A DNA stretch of 64,000 nucleotides from Halosimplex halophilum (GTDB lineage Archaea; Halobacteriota; Halobacteria; Halobacteriales; Haloarculaceae). Position numbers and translations under genes: made by a program. Position 1 is the first letter of the stretch, and each line of letters opens with the position of its first letter. Where the stretch lies: NCBI RefSeq assembly GCF_004698125.1, contig NZ_ML214297.1:1364001-1428000 (forward strand), given 5' to 3'. The notes beneath the pieces are model-generated. The model did not search any database. It was not told the DNA's origin and saw only the letters and a program-made list of their open reading frames with translations. This document shows positions 24,212 through 32,935 of this stretch, piece after piece.

Positions 24212-25315
24212 ATGGCAGACCGGCTCGCCGCGGCCGCGGTGGTGGTGTTGTGTGTGGTCGCGCTGGCGCTGACGGCGTCGACGCTCTCGGCCACGTCGAG
24301 CAACCAGCGCGGCGCTGGCGAGGGCGAATCGGTGGGAGTCGCCGACGACCCCCTGGGCCAGCAGACGCCGACCAACGGGAGCGCGCCCGAGGCCCCCGGA
24401 CTCCCCGGCGACTGGGTGGCGATCCTGATCGCGGCGGCGGTCGTCCTGGCGGTCCCGGGGGCGCTGTTGATGGGGTACGACCGGGCGCTCGCGGTCGTCG
24501 CCGCCGTGGTGCTGTTCGTCGGACTGATAGGGGTGTACATGCTGTTCTCGGGGACGCTCGACCCCCCGTCGGTCGGACAGGACCTCCCGAACGTGACGGG
24601 CGACCCGCTCGGCGGGGGCGGCGACAGGGGCAGCGTCGACGAGAGCGCGGCGGACAACGAGCGCGACCTGCCCACGCTGGTAACGTTCGGCGCCGTCGGG
24701 TTCGCGCTGCTGGCCGCGCTGGGCGTGATCTACTACGCCAGCGCCAGCGTCGACGCGTCGGTCGACCCGTCGCCGCCGGCCGAACCCGACGCGCCCGACC
24801 GGGAGGCGGTCGGCGCCGCGGCGGCCCGCGCGGCCGAGCGCATCGACGACCACACCGGGGACGCCGAGAACGCCGTCTACGAGGCCTGGGCCGAGATGAC
24901 GACGGCGCTCGACGTGCCCGACCCCGCGACGAGCACGCCCGGCGAGTTCGCCGACGCCGCGGCCGCGGCCGGGATGGACGAGGGTCGCGTCGCCGAGCTG
25001 ACCGACCTCTTCGAGCGGGTGCGCTACGGGTCCGAGCCCGTCACAGCCGACCACGAACGCCGGGCCGTCGAGACCCTGCGGGCGATCCAGGCCGCCCACG
25101 AGGGCGTCGACGCCGACTCGGTCGCCGCGGCCGCCGACGGCGGGTCGGCGGGCGACAATCCCGACGACGACGCCGCCGACACCGCCGCGGACGCGACCGC
25201 CGAGGACGCGACCGACACCGACGAGGACGCGACCGGTGACGGGGGAGTCGAATCCGACGAGGACGCGAGCGACGCCGACGGGGACGCGGCCGACGGTCCG
25301 GGTGGTCGGTCGTGA
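24212..25315 (+). CDS. DUF4129-domain membrane protein
   Basis: A 367-residue membrane protein with an N-terminal signal/anchor helix (residues ~4-26), two more helices (~68-110) and another at ~150-172. A cytoplasmic DUF4129 domain (residues ~195-300, with NAVYEAWAEMTTALDVP and TPGEFADAAAAAGMD) follows, then a ~60-residue Asp/Ala-rich tail. In many prokaryotes DUF4129 proteins sit with DUF58, transglutaminase-like and MoxR genes in a putative cell-envelope or protein-processing module. CCTTAAGTCC about 30 bp upstream is a likely TATA element, and a CTGAC/GTCAG dyad lies over the predicted start site. Its stop overlaps the next gene (GTGA). Confidence 0.85.
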   Translation: MADRLAAAAVVVLCVVALALTASTLSATSSNQRGAGEGESVGVADDPLGQQTPTNGSAPEAPGLPGDWVAILIAAAVVLAVPGALLMGYDRALAVVAAVVLFVGLIGVYMLFSGTLDPPSVGQDLPNVTGDPLGGGGDRGSVDESAADNERDLPTLVTFGAVGFALLAALGVIYYASASVDASVDPSPPAEPDAPDREAVGAAAARAAERIDDHTGDAENAVYEAWAEMTTALDVPDPATSTPGEFADAAAAAGMDEGRVAELTDLFERVRYGSEPVTADHERRAVETLRAIQAAHEGVDADSVAAAADGGSAGDNPDDDAADTAADATAEDATDTDEDATGDGGVESDEDASDADGDAADGPGGRS

Positions 25316-27375
25316 GCCAGGACGACGTGGACCGCGACCCCGGGAGCGTCACCGACCAGCGACTCCAGCAGGGCCAGGCGATGCGGGAGGCGATGGAGGC
25401 CGTCGACACGGGCGTCACCGGCGACATCGACTTCGTCGCGCCGTCGGTGCGCGACAACCCCGCCAGGATCGGCCTGGGGCTGGTCGTCGTCCTCGCGGGG
25501 CTCGCGGCGGTCGTCGGCGTCGACGCGGTCCCCGACCTCCCGTTCGGGAACGGGGTCGTGGCCGGGATCTCCATCTCGGCGATCCTCACCGGGGCGCTCG
25601 TGCTGGTCCGGCGGACGTTCACCGACTACGAGACCGCGACGACGGCCGACGTGGAGTACCGCGAGTCCGTCACCGTCCCCGGGGCGGACTTCGACGACGC
25701 GCTCGCCGGGGCGATCCACGGGACGAGCCGGCGACGGGTGGACGCCCGCCGGGACGCGACCGACCGGCTCCGGCGGGCCGCCCTCGCCATCTACGCCCAG
25801 GCCGAGCGGATCCCCGAGGCCGAGGCCCGCGAGGCCGTCGCCGCGGGGACGTGGACCGACGACCCCGTCGCCGCCGAGTTCCTCTCGGCGGAGTCGTCGG
25901 TCGCCACGACAGGCGACCAGGTCCGGTCGCTGGTCGGCCGCCGCCCGAAGCTCGCGACCGGCGCCGACCGCGTGCTGGTCGAGCTCGCCGCGCTCGCGCC
26001 CGGCGTCGACGCCGCCGACTGGGGGAGCGAGGCATCGACCGACGCCGACCGCCCCGCGACGGTCCGGACCACCGACCGGCGGCGCCGGCAGGTCGACCGG
26101 CGGACGAACCGCTGGACCGGGCTGACGGGGCTGGGTCTGCTCGCCGTCGGCGTCGGCATCTGGGCCGGCCACTCGGCCGTGCCGCCGTCGCTGATGGTCG
26201 CCGCCGCGACCGTCGTCGGCGCCGCCGGCTACGTCTACCTCTCCTCGCCGCCCCCCGTCGAGCTGGCCGTCGAGCGCGAGCTCTCGACGACCGACCCCGC
26301 GCCCGGCGAGGAAGTCACCGTGACCGTCCGCGTCACCAACGAGAGCGACGACCTGCTGCCGGACCTGCGGCTCGTCGACGGCATCCCGCCGGCAGTCCGC
26401 GTCGTCGACGGCTCCCCCCGGTTCGCAACCGCCCTGCGGGCCGGCGAGACGGTCGCGTTCTCCTACACCGTCGAGGCGGTGCGGGGCGACCACCCGTTCG
26501 ACCCCGTCCAGGTGATCCTCCGCGATTTCAGCGGCGCCCTGGAGCGCGAGCGGCACGTCCAGAGCGACGACGGGACGACCCTCTCGACCGCGCTGGAGCT
26601 GAGCGCCGACGAGGAGGTCCCCGTCCACCCGCAGACCGCCCGGCGGGTCGGCCGCGTCGTCACCGACACCGGCGGCAGCGGCGTCGAACTCCACTCCGTC
26701 CGGGAGTACCAGCGCGGGGACCCCCTCTCGCGGATCGACTGGAACCGCGTCGCCCGGACCGGCGAGTTCGCCACCCTCCTCTTCCGCGAGGAGCACGCCG
26801 CGACGGTGGTCGTCCTCGTCGACGCCCGCGCCGAGGCGTACGTCGCCCCGCGGGTCGACGCCCCCTCCGCCGTCGACCACGGGATCGCGGCCGCCGACGT
26901 GGTCGTCGCCTCGCTCATCGGCGCCGGCGACTCCGTGGGCCTGGCGGCCCTCTCGCCGGAGCGGTGCTGGCTCGAACCCCGCGGCGGCGCCACGCAGGCC
27001 GCCCGCGCCCGGAGCCTGCTCGAACGCCACCCGGCCTTCGACGGCAACCGACCGGAGGGCGCCTTCTACGGCGAGTTCGCCGAGCGCCGGCTCCGGCGGG
27101 AGCTCCCCAGCGACGCCCAGCTCGTGCTCTGCTCGCCGCTCTGCGACGACGACGCCGTCGACATCGTCCGCCAGCTGCACGCCCGGGGGTTCCCGGTGAC
27201 GGTCCTCAGCCCGGACGTGACCGCCAGCGGCTCGACCGGCCAGCGGCTTGCGACCGTCGAGCGGGCGATGCGGATCTCCCGGCTGCGCCGCGTCGGCGTC
27301 CGCGTCGTCGACTGGGACCCGGCGAACCCGCTGGAGACGGCCATCGACGCCGCCCAACGGCGGTGGTCGGCGTGA
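25312..27375 (+). CDS. DUF58 protein with extra N-terminal membrane region
   Basis: A 687-residue protein starting at GTG (GTGA overlap with the preceding stop). Residues ~1-250 contain two membrane helices (~51-71 and ~83-100) and a soluble helical region. Residues ~265-310 carry a second pair of membrane helices, followed by a beta-sandwich (~315-430). The DUF58 signature SVREYQRGDPLSRIDW is at residues ~462-477, and a von Willebrand-A-like domain begins VVVLVDARAEAY. The N-terminal 250 residues look like a separate membrane protein fused in front of a standard DUF58 protein. It is the middle gene of a three-gene operon. Role inferred: part of a MoxR/DUF58-type module, although no MoxR ATPase gene is adjacent. 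Confidence 0.87.
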   Translation: MSQDDVDRDPGSVTDQRLQQGQAMREAMEAVDTGVTGDIDFVAPSVRDNPARIGLGLVVVLAGLAAVVGVDAVPDLPFGNGVVAGISISAILTGALVLVRRTFTDYETATTADVEYRESVTVPGADFDDALAGAIHGTSRRRVDARRDATDRLRRAALAIYAQAERIPEAEAREAVAAGTWTDDPVAAEFLSAESSVATTGDQVRSLVGRRPKLATGADRVLVELAALAPGVDAADWGSEASTDADRPATVRTTDRRRRQVDRRTNRWTGLTGLGLLAVGVGIWAGHSAVPPSLMVAAATVVGAAGYVYLSSPPPVELAVERELSTTDPAPGEEVTVTVRVTNESDDLLPDLRLVDGIPPAVRVVDGSPRFATALRAGETVAFSYTVEAVRGDHPFDPVQVILRDFSGALERERHVQSDDGTTLSTALELSADEEVPVHPQTARRVGRVVTDTGGSGVELHSVREYQRGDPLSRIDWNRVARTGEFATLLFREEHAATVVVLVDARAEAYVAPRVDAPSAVDHGIAAADVVVASLIGAGDSVGLAALSPERCWLEPRGGATQAARARSLLERHPAFDGNRPEGAFYGEFAERRLRRELPSDAQLVLCSPLCDDDAVDIVRQLHARGFPVTVLSPDVTASGSTGQRLATVERAMRISRLRRVGVRVVDWDPANPLETAIDAAQRRWSA

Positions 27376-27863
27376 GCGTCGTCCGCCGCCCCGCCCGCGA
27401 GTCGGTGTGGATCGCCCTCGCGCCGGGGGTCGTCGCCGTCCTCGGCCTCGCGGTCAACCTCGGATCGTTCGTCGCCGCCGCGGCCGGCCTCGCCGTCGTC
27501 GGCTTCGGGACCGACCGGGCCTCGCGGACGCTCGTGACCGTCGGGAGCGGCCTGATCTTCGCCGGCGTCCTCGCCGCCGGCGCCCGCGGCGCGCCGCCGG
27601 CCGTCCTGCTGCTCGTCACCGCCGCGACGGTCGTCACCTGGACCACCGCCGAGCACGTCGTCGGCCTCGCCGAACACCTCGGGCGCGACGCCCCCGTCCA
27701 GCGGTCGGTGCTCGTCCACCTCGGCGGCGCGACGCTCACTACGCTGGTGGCCGGCGGGATCGCTCTGGGCGTCTTCCTGCTGTCGACCGGCACGCTCACG
27801 GCCGGGACGCTGGTCTTCCTGCTGGTCGGCAGCGCGCTGTTGCTGTACGCGCTGGAGCCCTGA
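27372..27863 (+). CDS. Four-to-five-helix membrane protein of DUF58 operon
   Basis: A 163-residue protein beginning at a GTG that overlaps the DUF58 stop (GTGA). It is almost entirely hydrophobic, with about five helices (residues ~12-35, ~38-75, ~77-95, ~112-132 and ~136-158) and a short charged loop (EHLGRDAPVQRS). Tight coupling to DUF58 suggests it is a membrane partner of that module. No catalytic motif is visible. The equivalent position in haloarchaeal DUF4129/DUF58 clusters is usually occupied by a similar small membrane protein (from memory, not checked). Confidence 0.78.
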   Translation: MSVVRRPARESVWIALAPGVVAVLGLAVNLGSFVAAAAGLAVVGFGTDRASRTLVTVGSGLIFAGVLAAGARGAPPAVLLLVTAATVVTWTTAEHVVGLAEHLGRDAPVQRSVLVHLGGATLTTLVAGGIALGVFLLSTGTLTAGTLVFLLVGSALLLYALEP

Positions 27864-28234
27864 CGGGAACCGGCTGCCCCCGGACCGGCCGCCCCGGGGC
27901 CGACCGGTCCCGGTCCGAGCGATCCCGACTGACGCCTTCGAACTGACCGATCCCGACTCCCGACGGCGTCGATCCGGACGGGCGTTCACTCCACGGGCCC
28001 CGACCGGGGACGACCACAAGACATATTCCTTCGGTCCGAGGAATCCGGGGTACGTCGGTGGACAGCGGGTAGGGGTACTCGCGCATTCTGTCCACCGGAA
28101 CCCGACCGGGCCAGCGGCGGCTGTCGTTCGAGAGTACAGCGGCTCGCGACCGTCGCTCCGGGACCGGTCCGACCGCGACGACCGATAGCGCCGCTTCCGC
28201 CACGTTCAAATCGGACGGGGGCGAGCGTGGATAC
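27864..28234. other. Intergenic region with two strong hairpins (candidate RNA)
   Basis: No gene is visible in this 371-bp gap. At 28024-28043 ATTCCT/AGGAAT forms a hairpin. At 28057-28096 GGTGGACAG (28057-28065) pairs perfectly with CTGTCCACC (28088-28096). Inside that stem CGGGTA pairs with TACTCG around a GGGG loop, giving about 15 base pairs in 40 nt. A weak TATA-like ACATATTCC at 28021 precedes the larger hairpin. It could be a terminator for the DUF58 operon or a small structured RNA. GTTCAAATC near 28206 sits about 30 bp before the next ATG and is a likely promoter element. Confidence 0.5.
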
Positions 28235-29410
28235 ATGACACGGCAAGTGTGGCTGAAGGCCGACGACGAGGTCGGCGACTGGGAGGCGCGCAAGCGCCGG
28301 ATCACGGCGGGGCTGGAGGCGGGAGTCGACTGGGTCCTCGTCGACGAGTCCGACGTGGCCCGGGTCCGCGACCTGGGCGCCGTCAACGTCGCGGCGTTCA
28401 CCAACGGCGACGTGCACGTCATGGACGCCGAGGCCGACGAGGCGGACGAACCGGACGCCGCCGTCGTCGGCAAGGACGGCGAGGGCGACGGCTCGATGGA
28501 GATCCCCGGCGACCTCTCCGGGTCGGCGGATCTCTCGGTGCTGCGCCAGGACGGCAAGGCGACCGCGGGCTACGTCCGCATCTTCGACGAGCGCTACGAG
28601 GAGTTCGCCGAGGAGGTCGCCACGGCGGCCGACTACACCATCGTCGTCGGCGAGGACTGGCAGATCATCCCCCTCGAAAATCTCATCGCGCGCATCGGCG
28701 ACGAGACGAACCTCGTCGCGGGCGTCACCACCGCCGAGGAGGCCCGCACCGCCTACGAGACCCTGGAGATCGGCGCCGACTCGGTCCTGCTGGACACCGA
28801 CGACCCCGACGAGATCCGCGAGACCGTCGAGGTCCGCGACGAGATGCGCCGCGAGCAGCTGGAGCTCACGACGGCGACGGTCACCGAGATCGAACAGACG
28901 GGGTCCGCGGACCGGGTCTGCATCGACACCGGCAATCTCATGGACCACGACGAGGGGATGCTCGTCGGCTCGATGAGCCGCGGGCTCTTCTTCGTCCACG
29001 CCGAGACCGCCGAGTCGCCGTACGTCGCCTCGCGACCCTTCCGCGTCAACGCCGGCGCGGTCCACGCCTACGTCCGCACGCCCGACGGCGGCACGAAGTA
29101 CCTCTCGGAACTGCGCAGCGGCGACGAGGTGCAGGTCGTCGACACCGAGGGCCACACCCGCGAGGCCATCGTCGGCCGCGTCAAGATCGAGAAGCGACCG
29201 ATGTTCCGGGTCGGCGCCGAGGTCGAGACCGACGAGGGCGTCGACCGCATCGAGACGCTGCTGCAGAACGCCGAGACGATCAAGGTCGCCACCGCCGGCG
29301 GCCGCAAGGCGGTCACCGACCTGGAGGAGGGCGACGAGGTGCGCGTCTACTACGGCGACAAGGCGCGCCACTTCGGCGAGGCCATCGAGGAGAGCATCAT
29401 CGAGAAGTGA
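28235..29410 (+). CDS. 3-dehydroquinate synthase II (AroB-prime type)
   Basis: A 391-residue archaeal 3-dehydroquinate synthase II. It oxidatively deaminates and cyclises 2-amino-3,7-dideoxy-D-threo-hept-6-ulosonate to 3-dehydroquinate, bypassing DAHP and the bacterial AroB. Typical motifs include VWLKADDEVGDWEARK, the conserved GEDWQIIPLENLIA, and GSMSRGLFFVHAET followed by YVASRPFRVNAGAVHAYV. Its substrate-forming partner, ADH synthase, is encoded at 56118, and the next enzyme (AroD) at 31043. It is preceded by the hairpin-containing gap and followed 46 bp later by a glycosyltransferase gene in the same direction, probably unrelated. Confidence 0.95.
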   Translation: MTRQVWLKADDEVGDWEARKRRITAGLEAGVDWVLVDESDVARVRDLGAVNVAAFTNGDVHVMDAEADEADEPDAAVVGKDGEGDGSMEIPGDLSGSADLSVLRQDGKATAGYVRIFDERYEEFAEEVATAADYTIVVGEDWQIIPLENLIARIGDETNLVAGVTTAEEARTAYETLEIGADSVLLDTDDPDEIRETVEVRDEMRREQLELTTATVTEIEQTGSADRVCIDTGNLMDHDEGMLVGSMSRGLFFVHAETAESPYVASRPFRVNAGAVHAYVRTPDGGTKYLSELRSGDEVQVVDTEGHTREAIVGRVKIEKRPMFRVGAEVETDEGVDRIETLLQNAETIKVATAGGRKAVTDLEEGDEVRVYYGDKARHFGEAIEESIIEK

Positions 29411-29456
29411 GGCGGTCGCCGGCGGCCCCGTCGACCGCACGGCAGGGTACCACAGT

Positions 29457-30497
29457 ATGAGAGTCAGCCACTACTTCGAGGGCGAGGGCGTCGTCACCGG
29501 CGGGTTCGCCCAGTCGGTCAACAACCAGCGGGCGGTCCTCGACGACCGCGGGATCGACTACACCACCGAACCGACCCTCGATTGTGACCTCCTGCACCTC
29601 AACAACGCCGGGCCGCGCTCGATCTACTACGCCAAGCGGGCCCGCCGCCGGGGGATCCCCGTGCTCTTCCACACGCACAACACGGCCGCGGACTTCCGGA
29701 ACAGCTTCGTCTTCTCGAACGCGCTCGCCCGCCCCCTCAAACCGTTTCTCGCCTACGCGTACGACCAGGCCGACCACCTGGTCTGCCCCTCCGAACACAA
29801 CCAGGAGGTGATCGCCGGGTACACGGACACGCCCTCGACGGTCATCTCCAACGGGTTCGACGCCGAGCGGTTCGCCGGCTGGGACGACCCCGACCTGCGC
29901 GCCGAGTATCTCGACCGCTACGACCTGGAGCCGCCGGTCGTGTTCATGTTCGGCCACGTCATCAAGCGCAAGGGGCTGGACACGTTCGTCGAGGTCGCCC
30001 GCCGGCTCCCGGAGTACGACTTCGCCTGGTTCGGCTACCTCAACCCGACGGGGGGGACGCTCGACAGGTTCCTCCAGCCCCGCGAGACGCGCAAACTCGT
30101 CGAGAACTCGCCGGACAACTGCACGTTCACCGGGTACATCGAGGACCCGCGCGGGGCGCCCGCGGCGGGCGACGTGTTCTTCTGGCCCTCGCGCAACGAG
30201 AACGAGGGGATGGCGCTGCTGGAGGCGATGCACTGCGGGAAGCCGCCGGTCGTCCGGTCGATCCCCACCTACGAGTGGCTCGAAGACGGCGAGGACTGCC
30301 GCAAGGCCGAGACGGTCGGCGAGTTCGTCGACGCCATCACTGAACTGTGCGAGGACGACGCGGAGCGCGAGCGGATCGGCGACAGCGCCGCCGAGACGAC
30401 CGAGCGGTTCACGCTGGACGCCGTCGGCGACGAACTCGTCCGGCTGTACGACGAGCTCGTCAGCGGCACCACGAACGAGCGGACGCCGACGGGGTGA
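29457..30497 (+). CDS. GT4-type glycosyltransferase
   Basis: A 346-residue GT-B glycosyltransferase. The N-terminal acceptor domain starts MRVSHYFEGEGVVTGGFAQSV. The C-terminal donor domain carries VVFMFGHVIKRKGLDTFVE and the EX7E-type motif ENEGMALLE (Glu248 to Glu256) followed by MHCGKPPVV. It would transfer a sugar from a nucleotide donor to a lipid, glycan or small molecule. No signal or membrane segment is present. It stands alone, not within a glycan cluster, so substrate and product cannot be inferred. Relation to the AglD gene 5 kb away is only positional. Confidence 0.9.
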   Translation: MRVSHYFEGEGVVTGGFAQSVNNQRAVLDDRGIDYTTEPTLDCDLLHLNNAGPRSIYYAKRARRRGIPVLFHTHNTAADFRNSFVFSNALARPLKPFLAYAYDQADHLVCPSEHNQEVIAGYTDTPSTVISNGFDAERFAGWDDPDLRAEYLDRYDLEPPVVFMFGHVIKRKGLDTFVEVARRLPEYDFAWFGYLNPTGGTLDRFLQPRETRKLVENSPDNCTFTGYIEDPRGAPAAGDVFFWPSRNENEGMALLEAMHCGKPPVVRSIPTYEWLEDGEDCRKAETVGEFVDAITELCEDDAERERIGDSAAETTERFTLDAVGDELVRLYDELVSGTTNERTPTG

Positions 30498-30552
30498 GCC
30501 CGGGTGCGGGCCCGGCGGTCAGCGGGCGCTCCGTCAGGTACCGGGGCCGCGC

Positions 30553-30984
30553 TCAGGCGCCCGCGCCGGGGTCGTCGGCGGTCTCCTCGGACTCGGGGTC
30601 CAGCCGCTCGGTACACCAGTGGCAGAACTCCAGGTCGGGGTCGACGTCGCGGCCGCAGTTGGGACAGGTCGTGCCCTCCTGGACCTCGGTCTCGGTGTTC
30701 TGCTGTTTGGCCATCCAGTAGGCGTCGGCCATGCTGAAGACGGTGATGGCGGCCAGCGCCAGCGCCGCCCCGGGCGTGACGTTCTCAGCCGCGGCGACCA
30801 GCTCCGACCAGCCGAACGTCTCGGGGACGGCGTCGGGCGGCATCAGCAGGGTGAAGCTCGTCACGTTGAGGAAGAACCAGACGAGCGCGCGGAGCCACTC
30901 GCGCAGGTAGACGTGCCCGAGGCCGGGATAGAGGAAGGCGAGCACGACAGCCAGCAACGGCCGCTTTCGGTTCCGTGTACTCAC
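30553..30984 (-). CDS. Membrane protein with C-terminal zinc ribbon
   Basis: A 143-residue protein from a GTG at 30984 (a CTTAACAACG box lies ~33 bp upstream). The N-terminal 35 residues, KRPLLAVVLAFLYPGLGHVYLREW, resemble the TM2/YozV-like small membrane proteins that carry PGLGH followed by a basic loop. Two further hydrophobic segments lie at ~33-50 and ~70-90. The C-terminal 45 residues form a zinc ribbon (CPNC and CHWC). Function unknown. Topology suggests the ribbon is cytoplasmic. Confidence 0.82.
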   Translation of the reverse strand: MSTRNRKRPLLAVVLAFLYPGLGHVYLREWLRALVWFFLNVTSFTLLMPPDAVPETFGWSELVAAAENVTPGAALALAAITVFSMADAYWMAKQQNTETEVQEGTTCPNCGRDVDPDLEFCHWCTERLDPESEETADDPGAGA

Positions 30985-31042
30985 TGTTAGTTGTGCGGTG
31001 TCGGGCGTCCCGCGTTGTTAAGGTTCCGACTCCGGGAATCCG

Positions 31043-31726
31043 TCACGGGCCCGCGAGCCGCTCGACGAGCCCCGAGAGCGTCGCCAGGTCGTACTGGCCG
31101 GGGGCGGTCGCGTCGGCGGGGTCGACCGGCGCGTAGCCGATCCGCGAGCCGTACAGCGGCGCGACCGCCCGCGAGTGGCGGCCGGCCTCGCCCATCGCCA
31201 TCGTCGCCACCGTCTCGCCGGCGGTTGTCGCCGCCCAGGTCGCGCCCAGCAGGTCCAGCACGTCGCCGGCCCCCTCGGCGGTCACCGCCAGCTTCGCCAC
31301 GTCGCCCCAGCGGCTCGCCTCGGCGAGCGTCTCCCGGAGGGCGTCGCGGTGGGGCGTCCCCTCGAAGTCGTGCGTCGAGACGATCACCGCCGCCCCGTGG
31401 TCGCGGGCGTGGTCGACCACGCCGGCGGCGTCACCCTCTTCCAGCGCGGCGAGTTCCACGTCGACGGCGCCGACCGCCTCGTGCTCGGCGGCGACTTCGA
31501 GCGCGTCGATCCGGGCCTCGTCGTCGGGCGCTTCGCCGCCCTCCCACTCCGGGCGGTTGGTCGCGATCAGCGGCAGTTCGCCGTCGTAGGCCGCCAGCGA
31601 ATCGAGCGGGTCGCTCGCGAAGTCCATGCGGAACTCGACGGCGTCCGCGTGCTCGCGCGCGGCGGGCTCGTCCGACAGGTCCGCCGTCGCGGCCGCGAGG
31701 ACGAACGACGAGAAGTCGATGTGCAT
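31043..31726 (-). CDS. aroD: 3-dehydroquinate dehydratase, type I
   Basis: A 227-residue class I dehydroquinase that dehydrates 3-dehydroquinate to 3-dehydroshikimate through a Schiff base. Catalytic candidates are His119 (VIVSTHDFEGTP) and Lys145 (DVAKLAV). The C-terminal AGRHSRAVAPLYGSRIGYAPV loop closes the active site. It is slightly shorter than bacterial AroD but complete. It follows the shikimate-pathway order with the dehydroquinate synthase II gene 1.6 kb away, although on the opposite strand with two unrelated genes between. Single-gene transcription is likely. Confidence 0.95.
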   Translation of the reverse strand: MHIDFSSFVLAAATADLSDEPAAREHADAVEFRMDFASDPLDSLAAYDGELPLIATNRPEWEGGEAPDDEARIDALEVAAEHEAVGAVDVELAALEEGDAAGVVDHARDHGAAVIVSTHDFEGTPHRDALRETLAEASRWGDVAKLAVTAEGAGDVLDLLGATWAATTAGETVATMAMGEAGRHSRAVAPLYGSRIGYAPVDPADATAPGQYDLATLSGLVERLAGP

Positions 31727-31839
31727 ACCGGTTCTACCGCGAGGACCGGAAAAAATCGACCGGATCGGGCGTCGCGCGGGTCGGCGGCCCGGGATCGGCC
31801 GCCCGGCGCCGGTCCGTTCGGCGCCGGTCCGTCCGCCCG

Positions 31840-32748
31840 CTACCGCTGGAGGTCGTCGATGAGGTTCTGGATCTCGTTGATCTGGGCCGTCTGCTCCTCG
31901 TTGGCGGCGGCGATGCGCTCGATCTCGCCGGCGACCTCCTCGGCGCTCTCGGCGGTGGAGTCGACCATCGAGGCGACCTCCTCGGTGGAGGCGGCCTGCT
32001 CGTCGGTGGCGCTGGCGACCTCCTGGGCGCCCTGGGCGGCCTCCTCGACGGCGGCGTCGATCTCCCGGAGCACGTCGACGGTGTCGTCGACCTGCTCGAT
32101 GCCCTCCTCGACCTGCTCGTTGGCGTGCTCGATGCTCTCGACGGTGCTCTCGGTGTCGCTCTTGATGTTCGAGACGAGCTGCTCGATCTCCGTGGCGTTC
32201 TGCTGGGACTCCTCGGCGAGGCTCTTGACCTCGTCGGCGACGACGGCGAACCCCTCGCCGGCCTCGCCGGCGCGGGCGGCCTCGATGGAGGCGTTCAGCG
32301 CGAGCATGTTCGTCTGGTCGGCGATGTCGTTGATCACCTCGACGATCTCGTCGATCTCGTCGATGCGGTCGCGCAGTTGCTCGACGTCGTCGGAGACCTC
32401 GGTGTTGGCCTCGTCGACGGACTCCATGGCGTCGATGGCGTCGTCGGCCAGTTCGCGGCCGTCGTCGGCCAGGTCGCGGGCCTCGGTGCTGACCTGCCGG
32501 ACCTGGCTCGCGCTGGAGGCGACCTCCTCGACGGTCGCGCTGAGGTTGGACACCTCGCCGGCGACCTCGCGCATGTTCTCGGACTGTTCGTTGGCGAGGT
32601 CGCTGATCTGCTGGGAGCTCTGGGAGACGCTCTCGGAGGCCCGCAACAGCTCGTCGATAGCGGTCCCCAGTTCGTCGACTGTCATGTCCCCTGCCTCGGA
32701 GCGGGCGTCGAGTGCCTCGGTGCCGAGGTCACCGGAATCGGAAGCCAT
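31840..32748 (-). CDS. Soluble minimal chemotaxis-type transducer
   Basis: A 302-residue protein with no membrane segment, no HAMP and no recognisable sensor domain. After ~25 N-terminal residues it is a continuous coiled coil with the MCP signalling tip [21 protein letters not shown] followed by [14 protein letters not shown], and Glu/Gln-rich methylation-like helices on both sides. It should bind CheA/CheW in the cytoplasm, but the input must come from a partner protein or from array incorporation. It lies 187 bp from the TFB gene in the same direction. An alternative is a cytoskeletal or scaffolding coiled coil, but the intact tip argues for signalling. Confidence 0.9.
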   Translation of the reverse strand: MASDSGDLGTEALDARSEAGDMTVDELGTAIDELLRASESVSQSSQQISDLANEQSENMREVAGEVSNLSATVEEVASSASQVRQVSTEARDLADDGRELADDAIDAMESVDEANTEVSDDVEQLRDRIDEIDEIVEVINDIADQTNMLALNASIEAARAGEAGEGFAVVADEVKSLAEESQQNATEIEQLVSNIKSDTESTVESIEHANEQVEEGIEQVDDTVDVLREIDAAVEEAAQGAQEVASATDEQAASTEEVASMVDSTAESAEEVAGEIERIAAANEEQTAQINEIQNLIDDLQR

Positions 32749-32935
32749 ACGCAGATCCGTGTGAGCGTCCGAATTAAACGTGCCCCCGCGGTTATCAGGC
32801 CTGATTCTCGATCGCGGCGTGGGCGGCCACAGTCGGGGCCCTCGGTGGGGGCTGCGAGAACGGATCCACCCGGAGGCGGGTCGCGGGGCGGTCCGCGGCG
32901 GCTGACGGCCGCCCGAGGGCGGCGACGCCGGCCAG

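Noticed and set aside
28196-28225. GTTCAAATC resembling a tRNA T-loop
   Set aside because: The flanking bases do not form a T-arm, and no acceptor or anticodon stem can be built around it; it fits better as a promoter element 30 bp before the next ATG.
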